From assembly GCA_001802125.1 (NCBI GenBank), contig MGZK01000105.1:1-48733 (forward strand): DNA of 48,733 nt. The letters run 5' to 3'. Positions 34,506 to 42,612 of the stretch are shown here, one piece after another. The notes beneath the pieces are model-generated. The model made no database searches and was not told where the DNA came from. It saw nothing but the letters and a program-made list of their open reading frames with translations. The translations under genes were made by a program, and so were the position numbers. The first letter of the stretch is position 1, and each line of letters opens with the position of its first letter. The stretch is from Geobacteraceae bacterium GWC2_55_20 (GTDB lineage: Bacteria > Desulfobacterota > Desulfuromonadia > Geobacterales > Pseudopelobacteraceae).

Positions 34506-35231
34506 ATGCCATACAAAAAACTCCGCATAGAGGTCGCGAACCGGGTCGGGTATATCCTGCTCGATGCCGGTTCGCGCTTCAACAAGCTCTCCATCACCAC
34601 CATCCGTGAGCTGAAGCGCGCCCTGGCCCAGGTCGAGGCCGACCGGGAGGTGGGGGCCGTCGTGCTCTCCGGCTATCCGGGAGAATCATTCGCGGTGGGG
34701 GCCGACATCGGCCAGATGCTCCACTTCGGCCCGGCCGACGCCTTCCACTTTTCCGAGCTGGGGCAATCGCTGTTCGAGCAGATCGAATCCTGCCACAAAC
34801 CGGTTATCGGCGCGCTGAACGGACTCACCATGGGCGGTGGTTGCGATCTGGCCATGGCCTGCGACATACGCATCGCGGTTGACACCCTGCAGATCGCGCA
34901 CCCTGGAGCCAGGCTGGGAATCATCACCGGCTTCTGCGGCACCAGGAAACTGCCACGAATCGTAGGAAAAAACTTCGCCCGCGAAATGTTCATGACCTCT
35001 GACCCCTACAGTGCCGTTGAAGCGCTACGGATGGGGCTTGTTGACCAGGTTCATCAAAGCGCGGTTTTCTGGCCGATGGTGACCGACTTTGCGGAGCGTA
35101 TCGCCAGCCACCCGCTGAAAGCGCTCTTCGCCTCCAAGCGCCTGCTGAATGCGGCAGAAAACTGCGACCTGCGCAGCGGTTGCCTGCTGGAGCGGGAAAC
35201 AGCAACACACATCAATTCCAATCTCCTGTAA
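34506..35231 (+). CDS. Crotonase-superfamily protein (enoyl-CoA hydratase-like), second copy
   Basis: A 241-residue crotonase fold. The oxyanion loops are present (SFAVGADIGQM near 61-71 and IGALNGLTMGGGCDLAMACD near 101-120), so it should bind an acyl-CoA. Both catalytic glutamates of the hydratases are changed: D114 stands for the first and G134 (AHPGARLG) for the second. It differs strongly from the crotonase at 32673, so it is not a recent duplicate. A chemistry other than hydration is likely. It follows the mutase subunit after 67 bases and ends the operon. Confidence 0.87.
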   Translation: MPYKKLRIEVANRVGYILLDAGSRFNKLSITTIRELKRALAQVEADREVGAVVLSGYPGESFAVGADIGQMLHFGPADAFHFSELGQSLFEQIESCHKPVIGALNGLTMGGGCDLAMACDIRIAVDTLQIAHPGARLGIITGFCGTRKLPRIVGKNFAREMFMTSDPYSAVEALRMGLVDQVHQSAVFWPMVTDFAERIASHPLKALFASKRLLNAAENCDLRSGCLLERETATHINSNLL

Positions 35232-35257
35232 CGGTTCAGCATGCTGGCCATGTAGCC

Positions 35258-35379
35258 ATAACCCCACCTGGCCTCCCCTTATTTAAGGGGAGGAACGCTT
35301 CGATGCTACTGTTAATATTGCCGCCAAGTTTGCCTTCGCGTTCCCCCTCTTAAGTTAAGAGGGGGACAGGGGGTGTTAT
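35258..35379. repeat. 122-bp MITE-like palindromic element
   Basis: Imperfect terminal inverted repeats (ATAACCCCACCT at 35258-35269 against ATAACACCCCCT read from 35379 back, 10 of 12 alike) enclose two hairpins: CCTCCCCTT/AAGGGGAGG (35272-35293) and CCCCCTCTTAA/TTAAGAGGGGG (35343-35365). Between them is a nested pair, GGAACGC/GCGTTCC (35292-35298 and 35338-35344). There is no coding capacity. It looks like a dispersed non-autonomous repeat. The rest of the 35232-35605 gap shows only a weak possible promoter (TTGCAC 35499, TACAAA 35522). Confidence 0.65.
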
Positions 35380-35605
35380 CACCTTCCTTTCATCATAGCC
35401 GCCTGTCAATCAGCATGGCCGCCGCAGACTCCGCCGTGAAGCCAATCGAAAACAGCCCCCTTGCCGTCAAAACCGACCACGCTACTTTTTAATTATAGTT
35501 GCACGCATATTTATTTCGTGTTACAAAACGGGTACCATTTAGTATTTGAAGCGTAATATTGCGCTGCTTTATTTTATACCGTTGCCGCACATGATTGGGG
35601 GGGCT

Positions 35606-36394
35606 GTGAAATCAAAGAACATATCGATTGCCTGCGCTGCGATGTTAACCCTGCTGTCTTCAGGAACCTGTTATGCCGCCTACCCGCTGGTCTGCGACGA
35701 CGCCGAAACTCTGGGCAAAGGGGCCGTGCAGGTCGAATTCAACGCTCAGATCAGCTACGATAATGAAACCACCAACGGCTCAACCACAAAAACCGATGGG
35801 ACACAACTTGCCGCGGCCATAACCGCGGGAGTAAGTGACAAACTTGACCTGATATTCGGCATCACCCGCCCCTGGGGCAACGGTGATAGCGATGGAACTT
35901 CATTCAACGATGCCGGCTCCACGGATTTTGCCCTCTACCTGAAATGGCAGATCTATAAACAGGAGGGATTCAGCATTGCCGTCAGGCCCCAGCTGGGTTA
36001 CTCATATTCAGTTGGCACGGAAAATGATTACACGATGTCATACGGCACCACCCTGGTGTTTTCCAAAGAACTGGGCCCGTTAGCATTTCACCTGAATGCC
36101 GGTTACACATTCAATGACCACAACCGGGCAGAGGTCCGCGATGCCTGCAGAGACAGCATCTGGAACTTTTCACTGGCAACTACATACCAGATAACAGAGG
36201 ACCTGAAGCTGGGCGCCGATTTCGGAACCTCAACCTACGAAGATAAGTCTTCCAGCGAAATGCCGGTATTCGGACTCGGCGGAATGATTTACACGGTCAA
36301 CAACAACCTGGATTTGAGCGCCGGTTTGAAGCTCGGCCTGACCAAACCGGAAGACGACCTGACCGGTTGTTTTGGCATCACCCTTAAATACTGA
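35606..36394 (+). CDS. Putative outer-membrane channel of the cobalt uptake operon
   Basis: A roughly 262-residue protein with a signal peptide (IACAAMLTLLSSGTCYA) and a beta-barrel pattern of alternating strands ending in aromatic ITLKY. YPLVCDDAETLGKGAVQVEF at the mature start resembles the TDDA opening of the MetA-pathway-type outer-membrane proteins. The start is uncertain: the GTG at 35606 gives the best signal peptide, while an upstream TTG (35546) and ATG (35591) are in frame. It lies 26 bases before cbiMN, so passage of cobalt or nickel across the outer membrane is a reasonable inference, not shown. Confidence 0.75.
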   Translation: MKSKNISIACAAMLTLLSSGTCYAAYPLVCDDAETLGKGAVQVEFNAQISYDNETTNGSTTKTDGTQLAAAITAGVSDKLDLIFGITRPWGNGDSDGTSFNDAGSTDFALYLKWQIYKQEGFSIAVRPQLGYSYSVGTENDYTMSYGTTLVFSKELGPLAFHLNAGYTFNDHNRAEVRDACRDSIWNFSLATTYQITEDLKLGADFGTSTYEDKSSSEMPVFGLGGMIYTVNNNLDLSAGLKLGLTKPEDDLTGCFGITLKY

Positions 36395-36420
36395 CGTTAG
36401 ATACAACCAGGAGAATAAAC

Positions 36421-37503
36421 ATGCATATGGCTGACGCCTTGCTATCACCGGCGGTAGGTTGCACCATGTGGGCTGCATCGGCCGGAACGATCGCCTACTG
36501 CTCCAGAAAAGTACGCCTGGAGATGGACGAGAAGAAGGTGCCGCTGATGGGGGTGCTGGGCGCATTCATCTTCGCGGCGCAGATGATCAACTTCACCATT
36601 CCGGCCACCGGGTCAAGTGGTCACCTGGGGGGCGGGCTGCTGCTCGCGATACTGTTGGGACCCTACGCGGCCTTCCTGAGCATAGCCTCGGTCCTGCTGA
36701 TCCAGGCGCTGTTTTTTGCCGACGGCGGCCTGCTGGCCCTTGGCTGCAACATTTTCAACCTGGGAATATTCCCGGCTTTCATCGCCTACCCGCTGATCTA
36801 CAGACCAATCATCGGCAACCGACCGACCCAGGGCAAAATTGTCGCCGCATCCATGATTGCCGCCGTGACCAGCCTGCAGTTGGGCGCATTCGGCGTGGTG
36901 CTGGAAACCGTGGCATCGGGAATCTCCTCGCTTCCCTTCGCAACGTTCGTAACGCTGATGCAGCCGATTCACCTGGGAATCGGCATTGTCGAGGGCCTGG
37001 TGACCGCGGCGGTGGTTTCGTTCGTTTACAAGGCACGTCCCGAGATTTTGCAATGCGTGACACCGGCCCAAGCGGCTGCCGGTTATTCAATCCGTAACGT
37101 CGCGATAGTGTTCCTGGTCGCTTCCCTTCTGACCGGAGGAGTGATCTCCCGGTTTGCGTCGGAACACCCTGACGGATTGGAATGGTCGATTCAAAAGGTG
37201 ACCGGCAAGGAAGAGGTTGAAGGCGTAAAAGGACAGCTGCACGTCCTGATGGCATCCCTGCAGGAAAAGGCCGCCTTTCTGCCCGACTATTCCTTTAAAG
37301 AACCGGAAACACCCAAAGAGGTAACATTACATCCGGCATCCGCAGCAAGGATAGAAGCCGCCGACCAGACCTCCGGCAAGCAGGAGAAGGATGAAGGCAA
37401 CCGGCTGGGGACCACTGTTTCCGGCATCCTGGGCGGGTTGATGACCCTGGTGCTGGCCGGAGTGACCGGGTTTATCCTGAAAAAACGCATCGGGGCAGCC
37501 TGA
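36421..37503 (+). CDS. Cobalt/nickel ECF transporter substrate-binding subunit, CbiM-CbiN-like fusion
   Basis: A 360-residue membrane protein. The N-terminus MHMADALLSPAVG begins with the Met-His metal-binding motif characteristic of CbiM/NikM, so the ATG at 36421 must be the start; AGGAG lies 8 bases upstream. Six to seven membrane helices follow with FTIPATGSSGHLGGG and QPIHLGIGIVEGL. After residue 220 comes a CbiN/PDGLE-like part with a helix, PDGLEWSIQKV, LPDYSF and a last helix. Metal choice (Co or Ni) cannot be told. It works with the CbiQ and CbiO proteins encoded next. Confidence 0.88.
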   Translation: MHMADALLSPAVGCTMWAASAGTIAYCSRKVRLEMDEKKVPLMGVLGAFIFAAQMINFTIPATGSSGHLGGGLLLAILLGPYAAFLSIASVLLIQALFFADGGLLALGCNIFNLGIFPAFIAYPLIYRPIIGNRPTQGKIVAASMIAAVTSLQLGAFGVVLETVASGISSLPFATFVTLMQPIHLGIGIVEGLVTAAVVSFVYKARPEILQCVTPAQAAAGYSIRNVAIVFLVASLLTGGVISRFASEHPDGLEWSIQKVTGKEEVEGVKGQLHVLMASLQEKAAFLPDYSFKEPETPKEVTLHPASAARIEAADQTSGKQEKDEGNRLGTTVSGILGGLMTLVLAGVTGFILKKRIGAA

Positions 37504-37540
37504 AACGACACGGTTGTAATAAGAGTACGGATATGCTTTA

Positions 37541-37570
37541 AAGGGGAGAAACGTGATGTTTTCTCCCCTT
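37541..37570. other. Intercistronic hairpin between cbiMN and cbiQ
   Basis: AAGGGGAGAAAC (37541-37552) pairs with GTTTTCTCCCCTT (37558-37570) with one bulged T. There is no T-run after it; it may tune expression of cbiQ or stabilise the upstream message. Confidence 0.5.
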
Positions 37571-37589
37571 ATCCGTTAAAGGACGCTCC

Positions 37590-38402
37590 ATGGCTTCAAT
37601 AAACAAGGCGGTACTGGACCTGAAGCGCCTTGACCTGCTGGCTAACAATGACTCGGTCATCCATCGCCTCGATGCGCGTGCAAAGGTGCTGGTAACCTGC
37701 GTCTTCATCCTATGCATCGTGTCCTACGACCGCTATGAGCTGTCCGCGCTGTTTCCGTTTTTTATTTTTCCTGCCGTACTGATCGCGCTGGCCGGCCTCC
37801 CGCCCCTGTTCATTGCCAAAAAGATCGCCCTGCTCTGTCCGTTTGTTCTGGTGGTCGGCATCTTCAACCCTGTCTTCGACCGGGAAGTGCTTGTCAATCT
37901 CGGTCCACTGGGCATCTCCGGCGGATGGATTTCCTTTGCCTCGATCATGGTCCGCTCCATCCTTACCGTCGGAGCCGCATTCATCCTGGTGGGAGTGACC
38001 GGCTTTACCGCTGTCTGCCAGGCGCTGGAGCGACTGGGCATGCCCCAGGTTTTTGCCGTCCAGCTGCTCTTTTTGTACCGTTACATTTTCGTGTTGAGCG
38101 AAGAGGGTGGGCGGGCTTCAAGGGCACGTGAGCTGCGTTCCTGCGGCAGGAAAGGTCTTGGGATACGCAGCTTCAGCTCCATGATCGGACACTTGCTGCT
38201 GCGCACTTGGCAGCGCGCCGAGCGCATCCACATGGCCATGCTGGCCCGCGGTTTCACCGGCCAATTCCACGCCTACCGGCAATCGTCCTTCGGGAAAGCC
38301 GAACTGCTGTTTGTTCTGGGCTGGTCAGCGCTGTTCGTCTTCCTGCGAATCAATAACGTATCGCGGCATCTGGGAACACTAATCACGGGGTTGTTCACAT
38401 GA
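37590..38402 (+). CDS. cbiQ: ECF transporter transmembrane protein CbiQ (first system)
   Basis: A 270-residue integral membrane T-component that couples the ATPase to the metal-binding subunit. Four to five membrane helices are seen, with the cytosolic coupling motifs SRARELRSCGRKG (A-R-G type) and the later HMAMLARGFTG. RLDARAKVLVTCVFILCIVS near the N-terminus is the family start. AGGA is before the ATG at 37590. Its stop overlaps the ATPase ATG by 4 bases. Confidence 0.9.
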   Translation: MASINKAVLDLKRLDLLANNDSVIHRLDARAKVLVTCVFILCIVSYDRYELSALFPFFIFPAVLIALAGLPPLFIAKKIALLCPFVLVVGIFNPVFDREVLVNLGPLGISGGWISFASIMVRSILTVGAAFILVGVTGFTAVCQALERLGMPQVFAVQLLFLYRYIFVLSEEGGRASRARELRSCGRKGLGIRSFSSMIGHLLLRTWQRAERIHMAMLARGFTGQFHAYRQSSFGKAELLFVLGWSALFVFLRINNVSRHLGTLITGLFT

Positions 38403-39205
38403 GTCATCACATCGTTGAGGTAAAAAACCTGCGCCACGTCTATTCCGACGGCACCGTTGCCCTGAAAGACGTCTCCTTCATTATCACCCACGGCGAATCG
38501 GTCGGCATCATCGGAGCCAACGGTGCCGGCAAATCCACCCTGCTGCAGCATCTAAACGGCAGCCTTGAACCGACCGGCGGATCGATCCACATCGGACACA
38601 CTCCACTTTCAAAAGGAACGCTGCCCGACATCAGGCGCACGGTTGGCATGGTATTCCAGGACCCGGACGATCAGCTCTTCATGCCGACGGTCTTTGACGA
38701 TGTGGCCTTTGGACCGCTGAACCTGGGATATGCGACCGCGGATGTGGAGCAGAGGGTAACGGAGGTACTGGAACTGGTCGGGGCCGGCCACCTGCGCGAC
38801 AAGCCTCCCTACCATCTTTCAGGAGGTGAAAAAAAACGCGTGGCCATAGCGACTGTGCTCTCCATGTCCCCGGACATCCTGGTCATGGACGAACCGACCA
38901 ACGGGCTTGACCCTTTTGCCCGGCGACAGCTGATGGCGCTGATGAGGGATTTCGAGCACACCCGGATCTTTACCAGCCATGATCTGGACATGGTTATGGA
39001 ACTCTGCGACCGGGTAATCGTGCTGCATGAGGGAGAGGTCCGGGCGGACGGGCCGGCAATGGAGATCTTCGGTAATGACAAGCTGCTGGCCGAGTGCCGG
39101 CTGGAGAAGCCGCTCTCGATGCAGGGCTGCCCGGTCTGCGGAGGCGGGCCGGCCAGGGTATCCAGGCCACACCCGCCCCATCATCACCATCATCATCACG
39201 GCTGA
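38399..39205 (+). CDS. cbiO: ECF transporter ATPase CbiO with C-terminal His-rich tail (first system)
   Basis: A 268-residue ABC ATPase. Walker A GANGAGKST is at 39-47, Q-loop in MVFQDPDDQLF, signature LSGGEKKRVA, Walker B ILVMDEPTNGLD and the switch His in FTSHDLDM. The last 25 residues are not part of the standard ATPase: CPVCGG followed by a stretch ending in seven consecutive His and a Gly. This natural His tail and CxxC would bind Co, Ni or Zn and may sense or buffer the transported metal. Coupled to cbiQ by ATGA. Confidence 0.93.
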   Translation: MSHHIVEVKNLRHVYSDGTVALKDVSFIITHGESVGIIGANGAGKSTLLQHLNGSLEPTGGSIHIGHTPLSKGTLPDIRRTVGMVFQDPDDQLFMPTVFDDVAFGPLNLGYATADVEQRVTEVLELVGAGHLRDKPPYHLSGGEKKRVAIATVLSMSPDILVMDEPTNGLDPFARRQLMALMRDFEHTRIFTSHDLDMVMELCDRVIVLHEGEVRADGPAMEIFGNDKLLAECRLEKPLSMQGCPVCGGGPARVSRPHPPHHHHHHHG

Positions 39206-39245
39206 TCGAACTGTCAGCCGGCCTGAACAACACGTCCCTGTTCTC

Positions 39246-40418
39246 TCACGGAAACGGCGGCAGCACGATGCCTTCCAGCGGCTGGCCATAGCCGTCCGTC
39301 AAGGTGCCCATGAAAGCCACTATTGCGGCCACCTCCTTTTTGGTCAGCTTCAGGTTGCCCATTTCCTTGCGATTGACATTCTTTGAAACCTCCGGCTTGG
39401 GCCATTTGCCGCGCACACCGGCCGTGTTGTAAAACTCCACGATCCCGGTCAGGGTGGCGAAGTAGCCGTTGTGGCCGTACGGTGCCGTCAGGCTGATGTT
39501 ACGCAGGGTCGGCACCTTGAACTTGCCCTTCTGCAGTCCCTTGGGATCCATGGCGGCTATGTCGGGCCGGCCTCCCAGTCCGAGGTCAATGGGAGCATTG
39601 GCCAGCGCCGGGTTGTCACTGCGCGGGATGCCCAGGTTGTCGTAGGTGAAATCGGTGAAAAGCGGCGGGATCATGCCGCCGGCCGGCGATTTGCCCACTT
39701 CGGTTATGTGACATCTGCTGCAGAGTCCCTTGCCGTTGAACAGCTTCAGCCCCAGGCTCTCCTGGGGAGTAAGCCTGGCCTTGCCGGCCAGCACATGGTC
39801 ATACTTTGAACTGAACTGGTTTACCTCGCGGGACTTTTCATAGCCTGCGATTGCGTCCGCAGTCAGGTCGTACAGAGCATTGGCGATGATCGGGTCTTTC
39901 AGGTTGGCCTGGGCCAGATCTACTCCGTACACCTTACGGAACAGTTCCAGATACTTTTGTGATTGAGGGTTCAAAGGACTCCGGCACGAGTCAACAACCG
40001 AACTGCCGTCGGGCATGGTCATCTCAACCGGGTTCAGAAAAGGCCCCTTGGCCTGCCCCTTCAAGGTTGCCTCCCGTCCGTCCCAGAACTGGCCGCCCAG
40101 AAACAGCCCCTCATCGCTGTCCCAGCGGAAATGCGGGCTGAAGGCGGCATAGGCGGCAGTGGGAGAGTTACGGGTGCCGAAAAGTCCGCTTACCGAGCCC
40201 TTTGAAACCACTTCCGTTTGCGGCATGGCGGCATTGGCCGGGTCCGCGAAACCGGGGGGCTGATGACAGGTGGCGCAGGACTGATTCCTCTCCTTGGACA
40301 ACTGCGTGTCAAAGTAGAGCAGCTTCCCAAGCTCCTCCTTCGGTGTCAGGGGAGCCGACACAGCAGTGCTGACCATTACCAAAAACACGAGAACAGACGA
40401 CATCCAGATCCTTAACAT
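39246..40418 (-). CDS. Diheme cytochrome c peroxidase / MauG family protein
   Basis: A 390-residue periplasmic protein with signal peptide (SSVLVFLVMVSTAVSA). Two heme c sites are present: SCATCHQPP near residue 47 and LCSRCHITE near 230. FGTRNSPTAAYAAFSPHFRWD, GQFWDGREATLKGQA and PTLRNISLTAPYGHNGYFATL are typical of bacterial CCP, which reduces H2O2 with electrons from c-type cytochromes. The ATG at 40418 is chosen because GGAGG lies 8 bases upstream; it also gives a clean signal peptide. It stands alone, between and opposite to two metal-uptake operons. Confidence 0.92.
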   Translation of the reverse strand: MLRIWMSSVLVFLVMVSTAVSAPLTPKEELGKLLYFDTQLSKERNQSCATCHQPPGFADPANAAMPQTEVVSKGSVSGLFGTRNSPTAAYAAFSPHFRWDSDEGLFLGGQFWDGREATLKGQAKGPFLNPVEMTMPDGSSVVDSCRSPLNPQSQKYLELFRKVYGVDLAQANLKDPIIANALYDLTADAIAGYEKSREVNQFSSKYDHVLAGKARLTPQESLGLKLFNGKGLCSRCHITEVGKSPAGGMIPPLFTDFTYDNLGIPRSDNPALANAPIDLGLGGRPDIAAMDPKGLQKGKFKVPTLRNISLTAPYGHNGYFATLTGIVEFYNTAGVRGKWPKPEVSKNVNRKEMGNLKLTKKEVAAIVAFMGTLTDGYGQPLEGIVLPPFP

Positions 40419-40537
40419 ATCATTAGCCTCCATAAGATTATTTACCGTTAATATCAAGTTGATATTTACTCCATTGAAATTATTTTGCAAGTCCAAATTT
40501 CGTTACAAAGCTTCTCCAGGACCGATGCCGCCGGAGC

Positions 40538-40566
40538 TTGACAAACAGCACGCCACTCTGTAAAAG
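40538..40566 (+). promoter_or_regulatory. Sigma70 promoter of the riboswitch-controlled cobalt operon
   Basis: A consensus TTGACA (40538-40543), 17 bases, then TAAAAG (40561-40566). Transcription would begin about 10 bases before the cobalamin riboswitch. Confidence 0.6.
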
Positions 40567-40584
40567 TAGCGTAATGAATTCTTA

Positions 40585-40738
40585 ACGGATGGAAGCGTGG
40601 AAGAGGGGTGCAAAGCCCCCGCTGCCCCGCAGCCGTAAAGGGAACGAAAGCCCGATCGCCGCAAGGCGATAACGCCACTGGGAATACCTGGGAAGGCGGG
40701 CAAGTAGGTCGCCCTGAGTCGGAATACCGCTCCATTCG
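40585..40738 (+). promoter_or_regulatory. Cobalamin (adenosylcobalamin) riboswitch
   Basis: The B12 aptamer is clear: GGGGTGCAAAGCCCCCGCTG and CCCGCAGCCGT in the first half, the B12 box GCCACTG at 40674-40680, GGGAAGGC at 40690-40697 and AGTCGGAATACC just after. P1 is ATGGAAGCG (40589-40597) with CGCTCCAT (40728-40735). Downstream a GCTTC/GAAGC hairpin (40742-40755) and a T-rich stretch may form the expression platform. Bound B12 should switch off cbiMNQO and hldD behind it. The start of cbiM is 125 bases downstream. Confidence 0.92.
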
Positions 40739-40862
40739 CTCGCTTCGGGGGAAGCATCTCTTTGTTTGCATATCTCATCCAATCTCCTGCCGCAGACGCA
40801 TCTCCCGACCAACGGTTTATTCACCGATAAACCCTTAAACGCCGTTTACGGGAGGTATCATC

Positions 40863-41540
40863 ATGCACATCATGGAAGGCTTTCTGCCGGTTCAGCATGC
40901 CATCGGCTGGAGCGTCGCGTCATCACCGTTCGTTGCCTACGGGCTTCATTCGATCAATAAAAGGTTCAGGGAACAGCCGGAGCAACGCATGCTGCTGGGA
41001 GTCGCCGCCGCCTTCACCTTTGTGCTTTCGGCCCTGAAGCTGCCTTCGGTCACCGGCAGCTGTTCGCATCCGACCGGGACCGGCCTGGGGGCGATACTGT
41101 TCGGACCAACGGCCATGGCCCCCATCGGCGCGGTGGTGCTGATGTTCCAGGCGATCCTGCTGGCGCACGGCGGCCTGACAACACTGGGGGCCAACATCTT
41201 CTCCATGGCGATCGTGGGACCGTTTGCCGCCGCCGCCATCTACCGCCTGGCCAGGACAGCCAGACTCCCCTTCGGATTTTCGATCTTCCTGGCCGCATCC
41301 CTGGCGGACCTGCTGACCTACATCACCACCTCGGCCCAACTGGCGCTGGCCTTTCCTGATCCTAGCGGCGGATTTGCCGCCTCCTTCGCCAAGTTTGCCG
41401 GAGTGTTCGCCTTCACCCAGATACCGCTGGCAATCAGTGAAGGGCTGCTGACGGTGGTGGTGATGAACTCCCTGGTACGCTTCAACGCCAGGGAACTTCA
41501 ACAGATGAAGGTTACTACCGCACAGGAGCTGAAGGCATGA
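40863..41540 (+). CDS. cbiM: Cobalt ECF transporter substrate-binding subunit CbiM (second system)
   Basis: A 225-residue membrane protein starting [16 protein letters not shown]; the N-terminal Met-His is the metal site. [22 protein letters not shown] (with the cobalt-linked SCSHPTGTG motif) and six or so helices follow. Unlike the 36421 protein, it lacks the CbiN part, which is a separate gene here. GGGAGG precedes the ATG. With the B12 riboswitch in front, cobalt is the probable substrate. Its stop overlaps cbiN by 4 bases. Confidence 0.94.
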   Translation: MHIMEGFLPVQHAIGWSVASSPFVAYGLHSINKRFREQPEQRMLLGVAAAFTFVLSALKLPSVTGSCSHPTGTGLGAILFGPTAMAPIGAVVLMFQAILLAHGGLTTLGANIFSMAIVGPFAAAAIYRLARTARLPFGFSIFLAASLADLLTYITTSAQLALAFPDPSGGFAASFAKFAGVFAFTQIPLAISEGLLTVVVMNSLVRFNARELQQMKVTTAQELKA

Positions 41541-41872
41541 AAAAATATCAGAATCTGCTGCTTCTGATGGCAGTGCTTGCCCTGGTGGCGCTGCCGCTCT
41601 GGATCGTCAAGAAACCGGCTCCCGGACCGGATGGCAGCCAGGCCGGGATTTTCGCCGGCGCCGACGACAAGGCCAGAGACATGGTGGGAAGCATCGCCCC
41701 CGGCTACAAACCGTGGGCGAAACCGCTGATGGAACCGCCCAGCGGAGAAATCGGTTCCCTGCTCTTTGCCCTGCAGGCCGCCCTGGGGGCCGGTTTCATC
41801 GGCTATTATCTGGGGGTCTCCACCACCCGCGCCAAGATGCGGCGCGAACTCGACAAGGAAGCCCGGTGCTGA
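41537..41872 (+). CDS. cbiN: Cobalt transport protein CbiN
   Basis: A 111-residue protein with two membrane helices ([18 protein letters not shown] at the start, [19 protein letters not shown] at the end) and a short extracytoplasmic loop containing [20 protein letters not shown] and [15 protein letters not shown], the CbiN signature. CbiN helps CbiM to load Co2+. Overlaps both neighbours; the next start (GTG) lies inside its last codons. Confidence 0.93.
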   Translation: MKKYQNLLLLMAVLALVALPLWIVKKPAPGPDGSQAGIFAGADDKARDMVGSIAPGYKPWAKPLMEPPSGEIGSLLFALQAALGAGFIGYYLGVSTTRAKMRRELDKEARC

Positions 41873-42612
41873 CCGAACAATCAGCCTATACAAACCGCTG
41901 GCGAAAGGTTTCCCCGGTCGCCAAAGGTTTCTTCTCCCTGTGCGGCACCATCGCCGCATTTGCAGCGGGATCGCCCCGGACAGCGCTGTTGATTGCGCTG
42001 ATACTGGCCGCGGCAACAATCCGCGGCGCCGGCATCCCGCCGCTGCGCTACCTGCGGGTGGCGGCGCCGGCGCTGCTCTTTCTGGCGGCCAGCTGCCTGT
42101 CGCTGGTTTTTTCGCTCGACTTCGGAGGCACTACCGGCGGAGCGGCACTTTATCCGGCGGTGGCCGAGTTTCCCCGCATTGCCCAGGTCTGCTGCCGTTC
42201 GCTGGCCTGCCTGACAGCGCTGCTCTTCCTGTCCCTTACGACGCCACTGCCGGACATCATCACCCTGCTGAGACACTGCAAACTGCCAGATACGCTGCTC
42301 GACCTGATGGTTCTCTGCTACCGCACCCTCTTTGTGCTCTCTGAAGCGGTGCATGAAACCATCACCGCCCAGTCCGCGCGACTGGGTTATGCCAGCTTCA
42401 GGCTTTCCCTGCGATCGCTGGGAAGCCTGCTGGCCAACCTGACCGTGCAGGTCTGGCAGCGTTCTCAGGCGCTGCACCTGGCCGCCCTGGCCCGCAACAA
42501 CGACGGCGCGCTGCGCTTTCTGGAGAGCAGCCATGCAAACGCATCCAAGAGCATCTCCATCGCCGCCGGCGCGGGAGCAGTTATGATCGCGCTGGCCGTG
42601 GCACTGCCATGA
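41866..42612 (+). CDS. cbiQ: ECF transporter transmembrane protein CbiQ (second system)
   Basis: A 248-residue membrane T-component. The GTG at 41866 ([17 protein letters not shown]) is chosen because AAGGA lies 5 bases upstream and it overlaps the cbiN stop; a longer frame starting inside cbiN is rejected. Membrane helices run from about residue 25 to 110, then the coupling helices ITAQSARLGYASFRL and LHLAALARNNDGALRF, weaker versions of the usual A-R-G motifs. Its stop overlaps cbiO by 4 bases. Confidence 0.88.
   Translation: MLTEQSAYTNRWRKVSPVAKGFFSLCGTIAAFAAGSPRTALLIALILAAATIRGAGIPPLRYLRVAAPALLFLAASCLSLVFSLDFGGTTGGAALYPAVAEFPRIAQVCCRSLACLTALLFLSLTTPLPDIITLLRHCKLPDTLLDLMVLCYRTLFVLSEAVHETITAQSARLGYASFRLSLRSLGSLLANLTVQVWQRSQALHLAALARNNDGALRFLESSHANASKSISIAAGAGAVMIALAVALP

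Noticed and set aside
35232-35605. Second cobalamin riboswitch before the first cobalt operon
   Set aside because: No GCCACTG box or aptamer-like pairing; only the MITE-like repeat and a weak promoter candidate.
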